Of a stretch of 64,000 bases of DNA, positions 52,396 through 63,953 are shown one piece after another. Numbering within the stretch: the stretch's first letter is position 1; every line of letters begins with the position of its first letter. Position numbers and translations under genes: made by a program. This DNA is from Polynucleobacter aenigmaticus (GTDB taxonomy: Bacteria; Pseudomonadota; Gammaproteobacteria; Burkholderiales; Burkholderiaceae). The stretch lies in NCBI RefSeq assembly GCF_002206635.1, contig NZ_NGUO01000011.1, forward strand, positions 93,731 through 157,730, in the 5' to 3' direction. Below the pieces are notes generated by a model. That model saw only the letters and a list, made by a program, of their open reading frames with translations. It was not told the origin of the DNA and did not search any database.

Positions 52396-53394
52396 ATGCG
52401 CGTAATGGAAATCAAAGAGTTTGGCGCACCAGAAATGTTGGTGCCCGCGACTCGTCCTGATCCAGTAGCTCCGGCTGCTGCAACGGGCGAGATCTTGATT
52501 AAGGTAATTGCTGCGGGCATTAATCGCCCAGACGTCTTACAGCGTAAAGGCCATTACCCAGTACCAGCAGGCGCATCTGATATTCCCGGTCTTGAAGTCG
52601 CTGGTGAAATTGTCGGTGGTGACTTAGCGCACGCTGACAATCTCTTCGGCCTCAAGGTTGGCGATAAAGTTTGTGCGCTTGTGCAAGGCGGTGGTTACGC
52701 AGAATTATGTACCGCCCCCATTGCGCAGTGTCTACCTTATCCAAAAGGTTTTACTGATCAAGAAGCTGCCGCATTGCCAGAAACTTTCTATACCGTGTGG
52801 AGCAATGTCTTCATGCGTGGCGAACTTTCTGAGGGCGAAACTTTGTTGGTGCAAGGCGGCTCAAGTGGCATTGGAGTAACGGCTATTTTGATCGCCAAAG
52901 CTCTAGGTCATCAAGTATTTGTTACAGCCGGCACAGACGAGAAGTGCGCTGCTTGCGTAGCTCTAGGTGCCGACTTGGCGATTAACTACAAGACACAAGA
53001 TTTTGTAGAGGAAGTGAAAAAAGCTACAGATGGTAAGGGTGTCAATGTCGTACTCGACATGGTTACCGGTGCTTACGTCCAAAAAGAAATCGATTGCTTA
53101 GCTGATGATGGTCGCATCGTGATCATTGCGATTATGGGTGGTTCAAAGGCTGAAGTAAATACAGGTCAAATTCTGCGTCGTCGTTTAACGATTACTGGAT
53201 CAACCTTGCGTCCACGTCCAGTTTCATTCAAGAAGCAAATTACACAGCAACTACACGCACGCATCTGGCCATTGCTAGATGCTGGCAAGTTAAAGCCAGT
53301 GATTTACAAGACATTTACTTTGGACCAAGCGGCAGATGCCCATCGTTTGATGGAGTCTTCTGAGCACGTTGGCAAGATTGTTTTAACTGTTTAA
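52396..53394 (+). CDS. NAD(P)H quinone oxidoreductase (zeta-crystallin/PIG3 type)
   Basis: 332 residues of the zinc-free medium-chain dehydrogenase type: AAGINRPDVLQRKGHYPVP at the substrate side and the cofactor motif QGGSSGIGVTAILIAKALG. The TIGR02824-type ending EHVGKIVLTV is present. It reduces quinones with one electron each. Lies between pnp and tpiA. Confidence 0.92.
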   Translation: MRVMEIKEFGAPEMLVPATRPDPVAPAAATGEILIKVIAAGINRPDVLQRKGHYPVPAGASDIPGLEVAGEIVGGDLAHADNLFGLKVGDKVCALVQGGGYAELCTAPIAQCLPYPKGFTDQEAAALPETFYTVWSNVFMRGELSEGETLLVQGGSSGIGVTAILIAKALGHQVFVTAGTDEKCAACVALGADLAINYKTQDFVEEVKKATDGKGVNVVLDMVTGAYVQKEIDCLADDGRIVIIAIMGGSKAEVNTGQILRRRLTITGSTLRPRPVSFKKQITQQLHARIWPLLDAGKLKPVIYKTFTLDQAADAHRLMESSEHVGKIVLTV

Positions 53395-53411
53395 GTGTTG
53401 AGCTAGATCTT

Positions 53412-54170
53412 ATGCGTCCACTCACGGTTATCGGCAATTGGAAAATGAACGGCAGTCTTGCAAGTAATGCGAGCTGGGTTAAGACTGTTTGCCGTGGCAT
53501 GGAGCAGGGCATGCCTGCGGGTCGTAAGTATGCAGTTTGCGTTCCAACCCCGTATTTGGCGCAGTGTGGCGAATTAATTCATGACTGCTCTTTGGCGTTC
53601 TTAAGTATGGGCGCTCAAGATGTCTCCGCTTTTGCTTCTGGAGCTTATACCGGTGAAGTGGCTGCATCTATGCTCAAAGAGCTGGCTTGTACCTATGTCA
53701 TTGTTGGGCATTCAGAGCGTCGCCAGTATTTTCAGGAAACTGATGAGCAAGTTGCTGAGAAGGCCCTTCAGGTTCTCGATAATGGGATGATTCCAGTGAT
53801 TTGTGTTGGTGAGTCTGCGGATGAGCGTAACTCAGGTCGTGAGGTTGAGGTTGTTAGAGGTCAAATTTCTAAGCAGGTGGCTATATTGCAAGATCGTTTG
53901 GCTGACTGTTTGATTGCTTACGAGCCTATTTGGGCTATCGGCACAGGTAAGGTCGCGAGCGCTCAGCTTGCCCAAGAGATGCATCGGGCAATTCGCTTGC
54001 AGTTGGCAGAGTTTGATGAAGATGTAGCGTCCCATGTGGGAATTTTGTATGGCGGTAGCGTTAAACCTGACAATGCCGTTGAACTATTTGCAATGCCAGA
54101 TATTGATGGTGGATTGATTGGGGGCGCTTCATTGAGCCCGCAGGATTTTCTGGCCATTTGTCAGGCCTAG
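53412..54170 (+). CDS. tpiA: Triosephosphate isomerase
   Basis: 252 residues. Catalytic Lys in GNWKMNG (residue about 11), His in VGHSERR, and Glu in IAYEPIWAIGTGKVAS. The phosphate loop YGGSVKPDN is present. Interconverts dihydroxyacetone phosphate and glyceraldehyde 3-phosphate. Confidence 0.98.
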   Translation: MRPLTVIGNWKMNGSLASNASWVKTVCRGMEQGMPAGRKYAVCVPTPYLAQCGELIHDCSLAFLSMGAQDVSAFASGAYTGEVAASMLKELACTYVIVGHSERRQYFQETDEQVAEKALQVLDNGMIPVICVGESADERNSGREVEVVRGQISKQVAILQDRLADCLIAYEPIWAIGTGKVASAQLAQEMHRAIRLQLAEFDEDVASHVGILYGGSVKPDNAVELFAMPDIDGGLIGGASLSPQDFLAICQA

Positions 54171-54192
54171 ATTTTTTATTTGGAGATAAGCC

Positions 54193-54540
54193 ATGGAATG
54201 GTTTAAGACTTTATTGATTGTTTTGCAGGTGATTTCAGCTTTGGCTGTGATCTTGCTCGTTTTGCTTCAGCAGGGTAAAGGTGCCGACATGGGCGCCGCT
54301 TTTGGATCTGGTTCCTCTGGTAGCCTTTTTGGCGCCAGTGGTTCTGCCAATTTCCTGTCGCACACAACGGCTATTTTTGCGGGCGTCTTTTTCGTCTGCA
54401 CTTTAGGGCTCACTTGGATTGGCAATAAGAAGGAAGTTAGTCCTGGTATTTTGTCTGGCACTGTAGCTCCTGTTGTGGCTCCTGCTGCTGCACCAGTTGC
54501 CCCTGTTCAGGATCCGACTAAGCCAGCAGTTCCGAAGTAA
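54193..54540 (+). CDS. secG: Preprotein translocase subunit SecG
   Basis: 115 residues: two membrane helices (LLIVLQVISALAVILLVLLQQ and TTAIFAGVFFVCTLGLTWIG) around the conserved GKGADMGAAFGSGSSGSLFGASGSANFL. The C-terminal tail is rich in Ala and Pro. It supports SecYE in protein export. Confidence 0.96.
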   Translation: MEWFKTLLIVLQVISALAVILLVLLQQGKGADMGAAFGSGSSGSLFGASGSANFLSHTTAIFAGVFFVCTLGLTWIGNKKEVSPGILSGTVAPVVAPAAAPVAPVQDPTKPAVPK

Positions 54541-54564
54541 AAAATTGGGTTTTCAGTAGCTTCT

Positions 54565-54581
54565 ACCCCCATTTTTGGGGT
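54565..54581 (+). terminator. Weak hairpin after secG
   Basis: ACCCC and GGGGT with an ATTTTT-containing loop. There is no T run after it, so it may only slow polymerase. Confidence 0.35.
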
Positions 54582-54625
54582 GGTTGGGTAGTGCAATGCA
54601 GTAGAATTGACGAGTTTTACAAGAT

Positions 54626-54710
54626 GCCGACGTGGTGGAATTGGTAGACACGCTATCTTGAGGGGGTAGTGGCTTAGGCTGTGCGAGTTCGAGTCTCGCC
54701 GTCGGCACCA
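54626..54710 (+). tRNA. tRNA-Leu (anticodon GAG)
   Basis: 85 nt with a long variable arm. The acceptor strands GCCGACG (54626-54632) and CGTCGGC end in A-CCA. The anticodon arm CTATC-TTGAGGG-GGTAG gives GAG, and the T arm GCGAGTTCGAGTCTCGC is perfect. Placed between secG and nuoA, as I recall from related genomes. No island is attached here. Confidence 0.97.
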
Positions 54711-54819
54711 AATTGTAGAATTTGTAGTTGTTTTTGCTGTAAATATAGGCTTTATGTAGTGGAGTAATTGATAACTTGTAGCTTATTAGAATTTACCGGA
54801 CGAATGAATCAGGGCCATT

Positions 54820-55179
54820 TTGAATCTCGCTAATTACTTTCCCGTTCTGCTTTTTATCCTCGTAGGTATTGGGGTTGGTTTAGTGCCCATGTTCCTCGGA
54901 AAAATCTTGGCTCCTTCGAAGCCAGACGCTGAAAAACTGTCGCCATACGAGTGCGGTTTCGAGGCCTTCGAAGATGCACGTATGAAATTCGACGTGCGTT
55001 ACTACCTCATTGCCATCCTGTTTATCTTATTTGACTTAGAAACTGCATTCCTATTTCCTTGGGGTGTAGCTTTGCGTGATATTGGTTGGTTTGGCTACGC
55101 CTCTATGGTGATTTTCTTGTTGGAATTCATCGTAGGTTTCGTTTATATCTGGAAAAAGGGCGCTCTCGACTGGGAGTGA
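54820..55179 (+). CDS. nuoA: NADH-quinone oxidoreductase subunit A
   Basis: 119 residues with three membrane helices and the conserved loop [39 protein letters not shown] start with AGGG 5 nt upstream. It is the first gene of the complex I operon; the 109 bp before it, after tRNA-Leu, should hold the promoter, but no convincing boxes were seen. Confidence 0.96.
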
Positions 55180-55184
55180 TAGAT

Positions 55185-55667
55185 ATGGCACTAGAAGGCG
55201 TTCTTAAAGAGGGATTTGTTACCACGACTGCAGATCAGTTAATTAACTGGACTCGTAATGGTTCTCTGTGGCCAATGACATTTGGTCTTGCTTGCTGTGC
55301 AGTTGAAATGATGCATGCCGGCGCTTCCCGTTATGACTTGGATCGTTTTGGAGTGGTTTTCCGCCCATCGCCACGTCAATCAGATCTCATGATTGTTGCC
55401 GGCACCTTGTGCAACAAGATGGCACCGGCTTTGCGTAAGGTTTATGACCAGATGCCAGAGCCACGTTGGGTAATCTCCATGGGCTCCTGCGCCAACGGCG
55501 GCGGTTATTACCATAACTCGTATTCAGTAGTGCGCGGTTGTGACCGCATTGTGCCGGTGGATATTTATGTCCCTGGCTGCCCCCCAACAGCAGAAGCGTT
55601 GATCTACGGAATTATTCAGTTGCAGTCCAAGATCGCTCGCACTAGTACGATTGCGCGGAAGGCTTAA
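55185..55667 (+). CDS. nuoB: NADH-quinone oxidoreductase subunit B
   Basis: 160 residues. The ligands of iron-sulfur cluster N2 are visible in [24 protein letters not shown] and [11 protein letters not shown]. The ATG at 55185 has GGGAG upstream, within the end of nuoA. It passes electrons to quinone with NuoD. Confidence 0.97.
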
Positions 55668-55670
55668 ACC

Positions 55671-56270
55671 ATGTCAGATCGTTTAGTTCAACTTGCGGCA
55701 AACTTAGAAAAAGTTCTAGGTAAGCGGGCTCATTCTATTGAGATCGCCTTGGGCGAAGTAACTGTGGTCGTGAATGCAGACACTTATTTTGAATCCGCCA
55801 TGCTCTTGCGCGATGAGCCTTCATTGGCTTTCGAGCAATTGATTGATTTATGTGGTGTTGACTATCAAGATTTCCGCGACGGTGCTTGGGTTGGCCAACG
55901 TTTTGCTGCTGTAACGCATCTCTTGTCTTTGGCACATAACTGGCGTTTGCGCGTGCGCGTATTCGCTCCAGAGGATTCTTACCCAGTTGTTGCTTCGCTG
56001 ACACCGGTTTGGGCTGCAGCCAATTGGTTTGAGCGTGAAGCGTTTGATCTTTACGGCATCCTGTTTGATGGCCATGAAGATTTACGTCGCATTTTGACTG
56101 ACTACGGTTTTATCGGTCACCCATTTAGAAAAGATTTCCCAATTTCTGGCAACGTAGAAATGCGCTATGACCCAGAATTGAAGCGCGTCGTGTATCAGCC
56201 CGTCACGATTGAAGCGCGCGAGATTACGCCACGTATCGTGCGCGAAGAGCAGTACGGAGGCCCGGTTTAA
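55671..56270 (+). CDS. nuoC: NADH-quinone oxidoreductase subunit C
   Basis: 199 residues, 30 kDa subunit: [14 protein letters not shown], then the signature [31 protein letters not shown] separate NuoC, not fused to NuoD as in E. coli. Peripheral arm, starting 3 bp after nuoB. Confidence 0.97.
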   Translation: MSDRLVQLAANLEKVLGKRAHSIEIALGEVTVVVNADTYFESAMLLRDEPSLAFEQLIDLCGVDYQDFRDGAWVGQRFAAVTHLLSLAHNWRLRVRVFAPEDSYPVVASLTPVWAAANWFEREAFDLYGILFDGHEDLRRILTDYGFIGHPFRKDFPISGNVEMRYDPELKRVVYQPVTIEAREITPRIVREEQYGGPV

Positions 56271-56273
56271 GTC

Positions 56274-57527
56274 ATGGCACAAATTAAGAACTACACCCTC
56301 AATTTTGGTCCTCAGCATCCTGCGGCACACGGCGTATTACGTCTAGTGCTGGAGTTGGATGGTGAAGTCATTCAGCGCGCTGATCCGCATATTGGTTTAT
56401 TGCACCGCGCCACTGAAAAATTAGCAGAGACGCGTACTTGGATTCAGAACGTTCCGTATATGGATCGTTTGGACTATGTATCGATGATGGCAAATGAGCA
56501 TGCTTACGTGATGGCGATTGAAAAGTTGCTACAGGTAGATGTGCCATTGCGTGCGCAATACATTCGTGTGATGTTTGATGAGTTAACTCGTTTACTCAAC
56601 CACCTTTTGTGGATTGGTTGTCATGGCTTGGACGTTGGTGCCATGGCTGTGTTTTTGTATGCCTTCCGCGATCGTGAGGATATTTTCGATATGTACGAAG
56701 CGGTATCTGGCGCTCGTATGCATGCTGCTTACTACCGTCCAGGTGGCGTCTACCGCGACCTGCCAACACAAATGGCGCAGTACTCCCAATCAAAGATTCG
56801 CAGCACTTCTGCGATCAAGCGTTTAAACGAAAACCGTAGCGGAACATTGTTGGATTTCATTGAAGAGTTCTCAGGACGCTTTGATGGAAATGTGGATGAG
56901 TATTGCAACCTCTTAACGGATAACCGTATTTGGAAGCAGCGCTTGGTTGGCATTGGTGTTGTAACTCCTGAGCGTGCTTTGCAGCTCGGTTTCACTGGTC
57001 CAATGTTGCGTGGCTCAGGCATTGAGTGGGACTTGCGCAAGAAGCAGCCTTATGAAACTTACGACAAACTCGATTTTGATATTCCGGTGGGTGTCAATGG
57101 CGACTCTTACGATCGTTATCTGGTTCGCATGGAAGAAATGCGTCAATCCAATCACATCATTAAGCAGTGCATAACTTGGCTTAAAGCAAATGATGGCCCC
57201 GTCATGAGTGACAACCATAAAGTGTCTCCACCGAAGCGTGTGGACATGAAGACCAATATGGAAGAGTTGATTCATCACTTCAAACTCTTTACTGAAGGCA
57301 TGCACGTTCCTGATGGTGAGGCTTACTCCGCTATTGAGCATCCAAAAGGTGAGTTTGGTATTTACTTGATTTCTGATGGCGCTAATAAGCCATACCGCAT
57401 GAAAATTCGTGCTCCAGGATTTGTGCATCTTTCCGCAATGGATGAGATGTCACGTGGCCATATGTTGGCCGATGCTGTAACTATTATTGGTACCCAAGAT
57501 ATTGTATTCGGGGAGATTGACCGCTAA
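56274..57527 (+). CDS. nuoD: NADH-quinone oxidoreductase subunit D
   Basis: 417 residues, 49 kDa subunit: [37 protein letters not shown] and the C-terminal DIVFGEIDR. With NuoB it forms the quinone site. Complete and in frame. Confidence 0.98.
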   Translation: MAQIKNYTLNFGPQHPAAHGVLRLVLELDGEVIQRADPHIGLLHRATEKLAETRTWIQNVPYMDRLDYVSMMANEHAYVMAIEKLLQVDVPLRAQYIRVMFDELTRLLNHLLWIGCHGLDVGAMAVFLYAFRDREDIFDMYEAVSGARMHAAYYRPGGVYRDLPTQMAQYSQSKIRSTSAIKRLNENRSGTLLDFIEEFSGRFDGNVDEYCNLLTDNRIWKQRLVGIGVVTPERALQLGFTGPMLRGSGIEWDLRKKQPYETYDKLDFDIPVGVNGDSYDRYLVRMEEMRQSNHIIKQCITWLKANDGPVMSDNHKVSPPKRVDMKTNMEELIHHFKLFTEGMHVPDGEAYSAIEHPKGEFGIYLISDGANKPYRMKIRAPGFVHLSAMDEMSRGHMLADAVTIIGTQDIVFGEIDR

Positions 57528-57550
57528 TACAGCGCGCCAAGGATTAATTC

Positions 57551-58057
57551 ATGACAACAACTCTTCAACTATCCGACAAAACGCTCGCAGACATTGCGCG
57601 CAATGTCGCGAAATACCCCCCAGAGCATAAGCAATCTGCTGTGATGGCTTGTTTAATTGCTGCCCAAACCGAAGTAGGTTGGGTGTCACCTGAGGTGATT
57701 ACTACGATTGCGCAAATTTTGGAAATGCCAACGATTGCAGTTGATGAAGTGGCTACTTTCTACAATATGTATGACACCAAGCCGATTGGTAAGTACAAGT
57801 TAGTGATCTGCACCAACTTGCCTTGCCAGTTAACTCATGGTGAAACTGCCGCAACGTATTTAAAAGAAACTTTAGGTATTGGCTACAACGAGACAACGCC
57901 CTGTGGCACCTTCACCTTGAAAGAGGGTGAGTGCATGGGTGCTTGCGGGGATTCTCCAGTAATGCTGGTGAACAACAAGCGCATGTGTAGCTTTATGAGT
58001 AAAGAAAAGATTGACGCTCTGTTAAATGAACTCCGTGCAGAAGGGAAAGCAGCATGA
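57551..58057 (+). CDS. nuoE: NADH-quinone oxidoreductase subunit E
   Basis: 168 residues, 24 kDa thioredoxin-like subunit. The four Cys of cluster N1a are in ICTNLPCQL and [16 protein letters not shown]. It works with NuoF in NADH oxidation. The nuoF start overlaps its stop by 4 bp. Confidence 0.97.
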   Translation: MTTTLQLSDKTLADIARNVAKYPPEHKQSAVMACLIAAQTEVGWVSPEVITTIAQILEMPTIAVDEVATFYNMYDTKPIGKYKLVICTNLPCQLTHGETAATYLKETLGIGYNETTPCGTFTLKEGECMGACGDSPVMLVNNKRMCSFMSKEKIDALLNELRAEGKAA

Positions 58058-59352
58058 CCAGCTTGCACGATAGACACATTAAGCCTTTGATCCTGGCGGG
58101 ATTGAATGGTGAGAACTGGCGTTTAAAGGATTACGAGAGCCGTGGCGGATATCAACAACTGCGTCGCATCATTAATGACAAAGTTGCACCAGATGCCATC
58201 ATTGCTGAATTAAAGGCATCATCATTACGGGGTCGCGGAGGCGCAGGCTTCCCAACCGGATTGAAGTGGAGCTTTATGCCCCGCCAATTTCCAGGTCAAA
58301 AGTATTTAGTTTGTAATAGTGACGAAGGTGAGCCGGGAACATTTAAAGACCGCGACATCATGCGTTACAACCCGCATGCCTTGATTGAGGGCATGATCAT
58401 TGGTGCGTACACCATGGGCATTACAACCGGTTACAACTATATCCACGGTGAAATCTGGGAAGTCTATTCTCGCTTTGAAGAAGCTCTTGAAGAAGCTCGC
58501 GCTGCTGGTTATCTTGGTGACAAGATCCTAGGAAGTGATTTCAACTTCCAATTACATGCCGCCCCAGGTTGGGGTGCTTACATCTGCGGCGAAGAGACCG
58601 CTCTCTTGGAATCGCTTGAAGGTAAGAAGGGTCAACCTCGCTTTAAGCCGCCATTCCCAGCTAGCTTTGGTTTATATGGCAAGCCAACCACGATTAACAA
58701 CACAGAAACTTTTGCAGCCGTGCCATTCATTATGGCCATTGGTGGTCCAGCTTATTTAGAGCTGGGTAAGCCAAACAACGGCGGTACGAAGATTTTTTCC
58801 ATCTCTGGCGATGTAACTTATCCGGGTAACTATGAGATTCCATTGGGCACTCCGTTTGCAGAGCTACTAAAGCTTGCTGGCGGTATGCGTGATGGCATTC
58901 CATTGAAGGCAGTTATTCCCGGGGGATCCTCTGCTCCGGTGATTCCTGGTGCTCAGATGATGGAGTTGACTATGGATTACGACAGCATTGCAAAAGCAGG
59001 TTCGATGTTGGGATCTGGCGCGGTCATTGTGATGAATGAAACTCGCTGCATGGTGCGCGCCTTAGAGCGCCTGTCCTATTTTTATCACGAAGAGTCATGC
59101 GGTCAGTGCACCCCATGCCGTGAGGGTACGGGTTGGTTGTGGCGCATCGTCCATCGTATTGAGCATGGTGAAGGTCGTCCAGAAGATTTAGATTTATTGA
59201 ACGATGTAGCGGCAAATATTCAGGGTCGCACGATTTGCGCATTGGGTGATGCGGCTGCAATGCCAGTTCGTGGCATGTTGAAGCATTACATGGATGAATT
59301 TGCGTATCACGTAGAACATAAGCGCTGCTTAGATTCTGCAAAACCTTTATAA
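58054..59352 (+). CDS. nuoF: NADH-quinone oxidoreductase subunit F
   Basis: 432 residues, 51 kDa subunit. NADH/FMN site [18 protein letters not shown] and [16 protein letters not shown]; cluster N3 ligands in [15 protein letters not shown] and a later CALGDAA. It is the entry point for electrons from NADH. Confidence 0.98.
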   Translation: MTSLHDRHIKPLILAGLNGENWRLKDYESRGGYQQLRRIINDKVAPDAIIAELKASSLRGRGGAGFPTGLKWSFMPRQFPGQKYLVCNSDEGEPGTFKDRDIMRYNPHALIEGMIIGAYTMGITTGYNYIHGEIWEVYSRFEEALEEARAAGYLGDKILGSDFNFQLHAAPGWGAYICGEETALLESLEGKKGQPRFKPPFPASFGLYGKPTTINNTETFAAVPFIMAIGGPAYLELGKPNNGGTKIFSISGDVTYPGNYEIPLGTPFAELLKLAGGMRDGIPLKAVIPGGSSAPVIPGAQMMELTMDYDSIAKAGSMLGSGAVIVMNETRCMVRALERLSYFYHEESCGQCTPCREGTGWLWRIVHRIEHGEGRPEDLDLLNDVAANIQGRTICALGDAAAMPVRGMLKHYMDEFAYHVEHKRCLDSAKPL

Positions 59353-59383
59353 GACATTGAGCACGGGACATCTTAAAGTGAGC

Positions 59384-61699
59384 ATGGTTGAAATCGAATT
59401 AGATGGTAAGGCAGTAGAAGTTCCGCAAGGTTCGATGGTGATGCACGCCGCGAACAAGCTCGGCACTTATATCCCTCACTTTTGCTATCACAAGAAATTA
59501 TCTATCGCCGCTAACTGCCGTATGTGTTTGGTGGAAGTGGAGAAGGCACCAAAACCATTGCCAGCCTGTGCAACACCAGTAACGCAAGGCATGAAGGTAT
59601 TTACGCATTCCGCTAAAGCAGTTGAAGCGCAGCGCTCCGTCATGGAGTTCCTCCTCATCAACCATCCTTTAGATTGCCCAATTTGCGATCAAGGTGGTGA
59701 GTGCCAATTACAAGATTTAGCGGTAGGTTACGGTAAATCGAATTCACGCTATGAAGAAGAGAAGCGGGTTGTATTTCATAAGAATGTAGGCCCATTGATC
59801 TCCATGCAGGAGATGACCCGTTGTATTCATTGCACACGTTGCGTTCGTTTCGGCCAAGAAGTGGCTGGCGTGATGGAATTGGGTATGGTCAATCGTGGCG
59901 AGCATTCTGAAATCACTACTTTCACAGGTCAAACAATTGATTCAGAGTTGTCTGGAAATATGATTGACTTGTGCCCAGTCGGCGCATTGACTAGTAAGCC
60001 ATTCCGCTACGCTGCGCGTACCTGGGAATTAGGTCGTAAGCGTTCCGTAAGTCCGCATGATAGTTTGGGTGCGAATTCAACCATCCAAACTAAAGCAAAC
60101 AAAGTAATGCGTGTGGTTGCCTTAGAAAATGACGCCATTAATGAATGCTGGATTAGCGATCGCGATCGTTTTTCCTATGAGGGTTTAAATAGTGCAGACC
60201 GCGTAACTACGCCTATGGTGAAGCAGGGTGGCCAGTGGTTAGAAACTGACTGGGAATCCGCTTTGGATTATGTAGCCCGCTCACTCAAAACGATTGTTTC
60301 AGAGAGTGGTCCTGAAGCGGTTGCGGCATTAGCGCACCCCATTTCTACTACTGAAGAATTGCATCTGTTGCAAAAATTGATTCGTGGCTTAGGCTCCAAT
60401 CAAGTTGAAACCCGTTTGCGTCAAACTGACGTAAAAGGTGCAGCATCTACCCCTTGGTTGGGTATGCCAATCGCCCAATTGAGTGAATTAGATCGCGCTT
60501 TGGTGATTGGAAGCTTCTTACGCAAGGATCAGCCATTGATTGCTGTTCGATTGCGTGCTGGTGCTAAACGTGGCTTACAAGTCCTTCGCATTGATGCGGG
60601 TGGCGATGATTGGCTGATTCCAGCTACCGGTATTGCTACAACTCCGAGTGCATGGCTCAATTCATTAAGCGAAGTCGCATTGGCGGTTGCTAAAGCGAAG
60701 TCTGTCTCTGCACCTGCTGGCACATTTAATTTACCGGTTTCTGCTACTGCACAAAAGATTGCTGATAGCTTGCTTTCCGGTACGAAAGCAGCTGTATTGT
60801 TTGGTTCAGCTGCGATCGCACATCCTCATGCATCCGATTTGCATGTGTTGGCGCAATTCATTGCGGAACAAACAGGCGCTACCTTTGGTTTCTTGCCGGT
60901 TGGCGGTAATGCTGTAGGTGCAAGTTTGGTTAATGCTAATGGCGCTGGCGTTGGCTCTGTGCTTTCTGGCGATCGCCGTGCTGTGCTTCTGATGAATATC
61001 GAGCCAGGTGCGGATTTGCCAAATCCAGCGCAAGCACGCGCTGCTTTGGCTAAAGCTCACACTGTGATTGCTTTGAGTGCCTATAAGAGTACAGACATCT
61101 TGGAAGTGGCCGATGTCATTCTGCCGATCTCCACCTTTACAGAAACAGTGTCTACTTTTGTCAATGCAGAAGGATGCGCTCAAACCATTCAGCCTGCCGT
61201 GAAGCCTTTGGGTGATTCACGTCCAGCATGGAAAGTCTTGCGCGTACTCGGCGGCTTATTGGATTTAGATGGCTTCCTATTCAATATGCCGGAGGAAGTT
61301 TTAGGTGAAGCGCTTGGTGAAAATTACTGCACCAAGTTAAGTAACCAATCTACTGCCGCTGGATTGGTTAACGTTAACTTGGCTCCATTGAGTGGTTTAG
61401 AGCGCTTATCGGACGTTGGCATTTATGCTGGCGATCAAATTGTGCGCCGTTCATCTGCTTTGCAGTTAACGCGCGATGCGAGGCGAAGTAATCAGGTTGG
61501 TTTAGGTCAAGCACTCTTTAATGAGTTGGGCTTAAAAGAGGGTGATGCTGTGCGAGTGACCCAAGACGGTCAGTCAGTAGATTTGCCAGCAACATTGGAA
61601 GCGAATCTGGCTCAAAGTGCCGTCAGAATTTCTGCGGGCACAATGGCTAGCGCTCAATTAGGATCGATGTTTGGTCCGGTAACCGTTAGCAAAGCATAA
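59384..61699 (+). CDS. nuoG: NADH-quinone oxidoreductase subunit G
   Basis: 771 residues from the ATG at 59384; in-frame TTG 59357 and GTG 59378 are alternatives. The N-terminal ferredoxin part has [38 protein letters not shown] and [14 protein letters not shown], followed by the molybdopterin-oxidoreductase-like domain (from about 220). It carries several clusters of the peripheral arm. Confidence 0.96.
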   Translation: MVEIELDGKAVEVPQGSMVMHAANKLGTYIPHFCYHKKLSIAANCRMCLVEVEKAPKPLPACATPVTQGMKVFTHSAKAVEAQRSVMEFLLINHPLDCPICDQGGECQLQDLAVGYGKSNSRYEEEKRVVFHKNVGPLISMQEMTRCIHCTRCVRFGQEVAGVMELGMVNRGEHSEITTFTGQTIDSELSGNMIDLCPVGALTSKPFRYAARTWELGRKRSVSPHDSLGANSTIQTKANKVMRVVALENDAINECWISDRDRFSYEGLNSADRVTTPMVKQGGQWLETDWESALDYVARSLKTIVSESGPEAVAALAHPISTTEELHLLQKLIRGLGSNQVETRLRQTDVKGAASTPWLGMPIAQLSELDRALVIGSFLRKDQPLIAVRLRAGAKRGLQVLRIDAGGDDWLIPATGIATTPSAWLNSLSEVALAVAKAKSVSAPAGTFNLPVSATAQKIADSLLSGTKAAVLFGSAAIAHPHASDLHVLAQFIAEQTGATFGFLPVGGNAVGASLVNANGAGVGSVLSGDRRAVLLMNIEPGADLPNPAQARAALAKAHTVIALSAYKSTDILEVADVILPISTFTETVSTFVNAEGCAQTIQPAVKPLGDSRPAWKVLRVLGGLLDLDGFLFNMPEEVLGEALGENYCTKLSNQSTAAGLVNVNLAPLSGLERLSDVGIYAGDQIVRRSSALQLTRDARRSNQVGLGQALFNELGLKEGDAVRVTQDGQSVDLPATLEANLAQSAVRISAGTMASAQLGSMFGPVTVSKA

Positions 61700-61707
61700 G
61701 GGACGAG

Positions 61708-62781
61708 ATGGATAATTTCTTGAACCTCGTTACAACTCAAGGTGAGGCTATCTTTGGATCGCTATGGCCACTCGTGTGGGCTTTGGTGCGCATCGTGATC
61801 ATCGTATTGCCAATGTTTGGTGCCGTCGCCTACATGACCCTCTGGGAACGTAAGCTCATTGGCTGGATGCATATCCGCCTTGGCCCAAATCGGGTTGGCC
61901 CATTAGGTTTATTGCAACCCATTGCAGATGCATTGAAATTGCTGATGAAGGAGATCATTTCTCCAACTCAAGCTAGTAAGGTTTTGTATTTCATTGCACC
62001 AGTGATGGTGATCATGCCGGCATTTGCTGCTTGGGCTGTGATCCCATTCCAGGCAAAAATGGTCTTGGCTGATGTCAATGCGGGATTGCTGTACGTAATG
62101 GCAATCTCCTCTATTGGTGTCTATGGCGTGATCTTGGCGGGTTGGTCATCTAACTCTAAGTACCCATTTCTCGGCGCTATGCGTGCTTCAGCGCAAATGA
62201 TTTCTTATGAGATCGCCATGGGCTTCGCATTGGTAACGGTGCTGTTGACATCTGGCTCATTGAACTTGAGCGCAATTGTGGCCTCACAAGATCAGGGCTA
62301 CTTTGCCAGTATCGGCTTGAACTTTCTTTCATGGAACTGGTTGCCATTGCTCCCAATGTTCGTGATTTACTTTATTTCTGGCGTCGCTGAAACGAACCGT
62401 CATCCATTTGACGTGGTTGAGGGTGAGTCAGAGATTGTTGCTGGTCACATGGTTGAGTACTCCGGTATGGCCTTTGCGATGTTCTTCTTGGCTGAGTACG
62501 CCAATATGATCTTGATTGCTGCCCTAGCCTCCACCTTGTTCTTGGGCGGTTGGCTGCCAATCGTTGACTTGCCAATCCTTCGCGATATTCCAGGCTTCTT
62601 CTGGCTGTTTGCCAAAACCTTCTTCCTCTTATCTTGTGTGATTTGGTTGCGTGCCACATTGCCACGCTACCGCTATGACCAAATCATGCGTTTGGGTTGG
62701 AAGATCTTTATTCCCATCTCTGTTTTCTGGGTGGTGGTCGTTGGCGCATGGGTTGTATCTCCATGGAATATTTGGAAATAA
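61708..62781 (+). CDS. nuoH: NADH-quinone oxidoreductase subunit H
   Basis: 357 residues with eight or so membrane helices. Signatures: [24 protein letters not shown] and [27 protein letters not shown]. It links the peripheral arm to the membrane arm at the quinone channel. Confidence 0.98.
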   Translation: MDNFLNLVTTQGEAIFGSLWPLVWALVRIVIIVLPMFGAVAYMTLWERKLIGWMHIRLGPNRVGPLGLLQPIADALKLLMKEIISPTQASKVLYFIAPVMVIMPAFAAWAVIPFQAKMVLADVNAGLLYVMAISSIGVYGVILAGWSSNSKYPFLGAMRASAQMISYEIAMGFALVTVLLTSGSLNLSAIVASQDQGYFASIGLNFLSWNWLPLLPMFVIYFISGVAETNRHPFDVVEGESEIVAGHMVEYSGMAFAMFFLAEYANMILIAALASTLFLGGWLPIVDLPILRDIPGFFWLFAKTFFLLSCVIWLRATLPRYRYDQIMRLGWKIFIPISVFWVVVVGAWVVSPWNIWK

Positions 62782-62792
62782 GTTGATCAATC

Positions 62793-63284
62793 ATGTTTAA
62801 GAAAATTTCCCAATTCCTCGATAGCTTGATGTTGAAAGATATTTTGGTCGGCATGTCTATTACCGGTCGCTATCTCTTTAAACCCAAGATCACTATTCAA
62901 TACCCTGAAGAGAGAACGCCTCAATCCGTTCGCTTCCGCGGTTTGCACGCTTTGCGCCGTTATGAAAACGGGGAAGAGCGCTGCATTGGTTGTAAATTGT
63001 GCGAGGCAGTTTGCCCAGCATACGCAATCACCATTGAAACAGCGGAGCGTGATGACGGTACGCGTCGTACTAGTCGTTATGACATTGACTTAACAAAGTG
63101 TATTTTCTGTGGCTTCTGCGAAGAGGCTTGCCCAGTAGACGCGATTGTTGAAACCAATATTTTTGAGTATTTCGGTGATAAGCGTGGCGATCTGTACTTC
63201 ACTAAAGAAATGCTTTTAGCCGTAGGCGATAAGTATGAAAAAGATATTGCCGCTAACCGCGCAGCTGATGCGCCTTATCGTTAA
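62793..63284 (+). CDS. nuoI: NADH-quinone oxidoreductase subunit I
   Basis: 163 residues with two 4Fe-4S motifs, [12 protein letters not shown] (about 68-79) and [12 protein letters not shown] (about 107-118), which hold clusters N6a and N6b. Confidence 0.98.
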   Translation: MFKKISQFLDSLMLKDILVGMSITGRYLFKPKITIQYPEERTPQSVRFRGLHALRRYENGEERCIGCKLCEAVCPAYAITIETAERDDGTRRTSRYDIDLTKCIFCGFCEEACPVDAIVETNIFEYFGDKRGDLYFTKEMLLAVGDKYEKDIAANRAADAPYR

Positions 63285-63305
63285 TCGAATCGAGCACAAC
63301 GACAT

Positions 63306-63953
63306 ATGACATTCGATACCTCTACACTCTTTGCAGCATTCTTCTACGCCTTTGCCGGCCTTTTAGTGCTCTCGGCATTGCGCGTGATTACCGCACGTAA
63401 CCCTGTGCATGCAGCACTGTTCTTAGTTCTAGCTTTTTTCTGCGCCTCTGGTTTATGGATGCTCCTGAAGGCGGAGTTCTTAAGTTTGGCTTTAATCCTC
63501 GTTTATGTTGGCGCGGTGATGGTGCTCTTCTTGTTCGTGGTGATGATGCTCGATCTGGATCTTGAGCACTTGCGACGTGATTTTAAGAAATTTCTTCCTG
63601 TTGCATTCTTGATGGGCGTAGTGATTGTTTTAGAGTTGTCGATCGTATTGATTCGCAGCTTTATTGGTACTAACGTACCCGTGCAACCGATGCTTGAAGA
63701 GGTGGCAAGCAGTAATACTCACGCCCTGGGGATGTTAATTTTCGTGGACTATGTCTACGCCTTCGAGGTTGCTGGTGTCATTCTATTGGTGGCGATTATT
63801 GCCGCCGTTGCCTTGACTTTGCGTAACCGCAAAGATTCCAAGTCCCAAAATATTCATGAGCAAGTGAATGTCAATTCAGCAGATCGTATGCGCATCGTAA
63901 AGATGGACTCTGATATGGCTGCAAAGCAAGATGCTCGTGGGGAGAAGAAATGA
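63306..63953 (+). CDS. nuoJ: NADH-quinone oxidoreductase subunit J
   Basis: 215 residues with five membrane helices; the conserved AEFLSLALILVYVGAVMVLFLFVVMML segment is near residues 57-83. Membrane arm subunit. Its stop overlaps the nuoK start by 4 bp. Confidence 0.97.
   Translation: MTFDTSTLFAAFFYAFAGLLVLSALRVITARNPVHAALFLVLAFFCASGLWMLLKAEFLSLALILVYVGAVMVLFLFVVMMLDLDLEHLRRDFKKFLPVAFLMGVVIVLELSIVLIRSFIGTNVPVQPMLEEVASSNTHALGMLIFVDYVYAFEVAGVILLVAIIAAVALTLRNRKDSKSQNIHEQVNVNSADRMRIVKMDSDMAAKQDARGEKK

Noticed and set aside
54711..54819. Promoter boxes for the nuo operon
   Set aside because: TTGATA near 54767 has no -10 box at acceptable spacing, so no site is reported.
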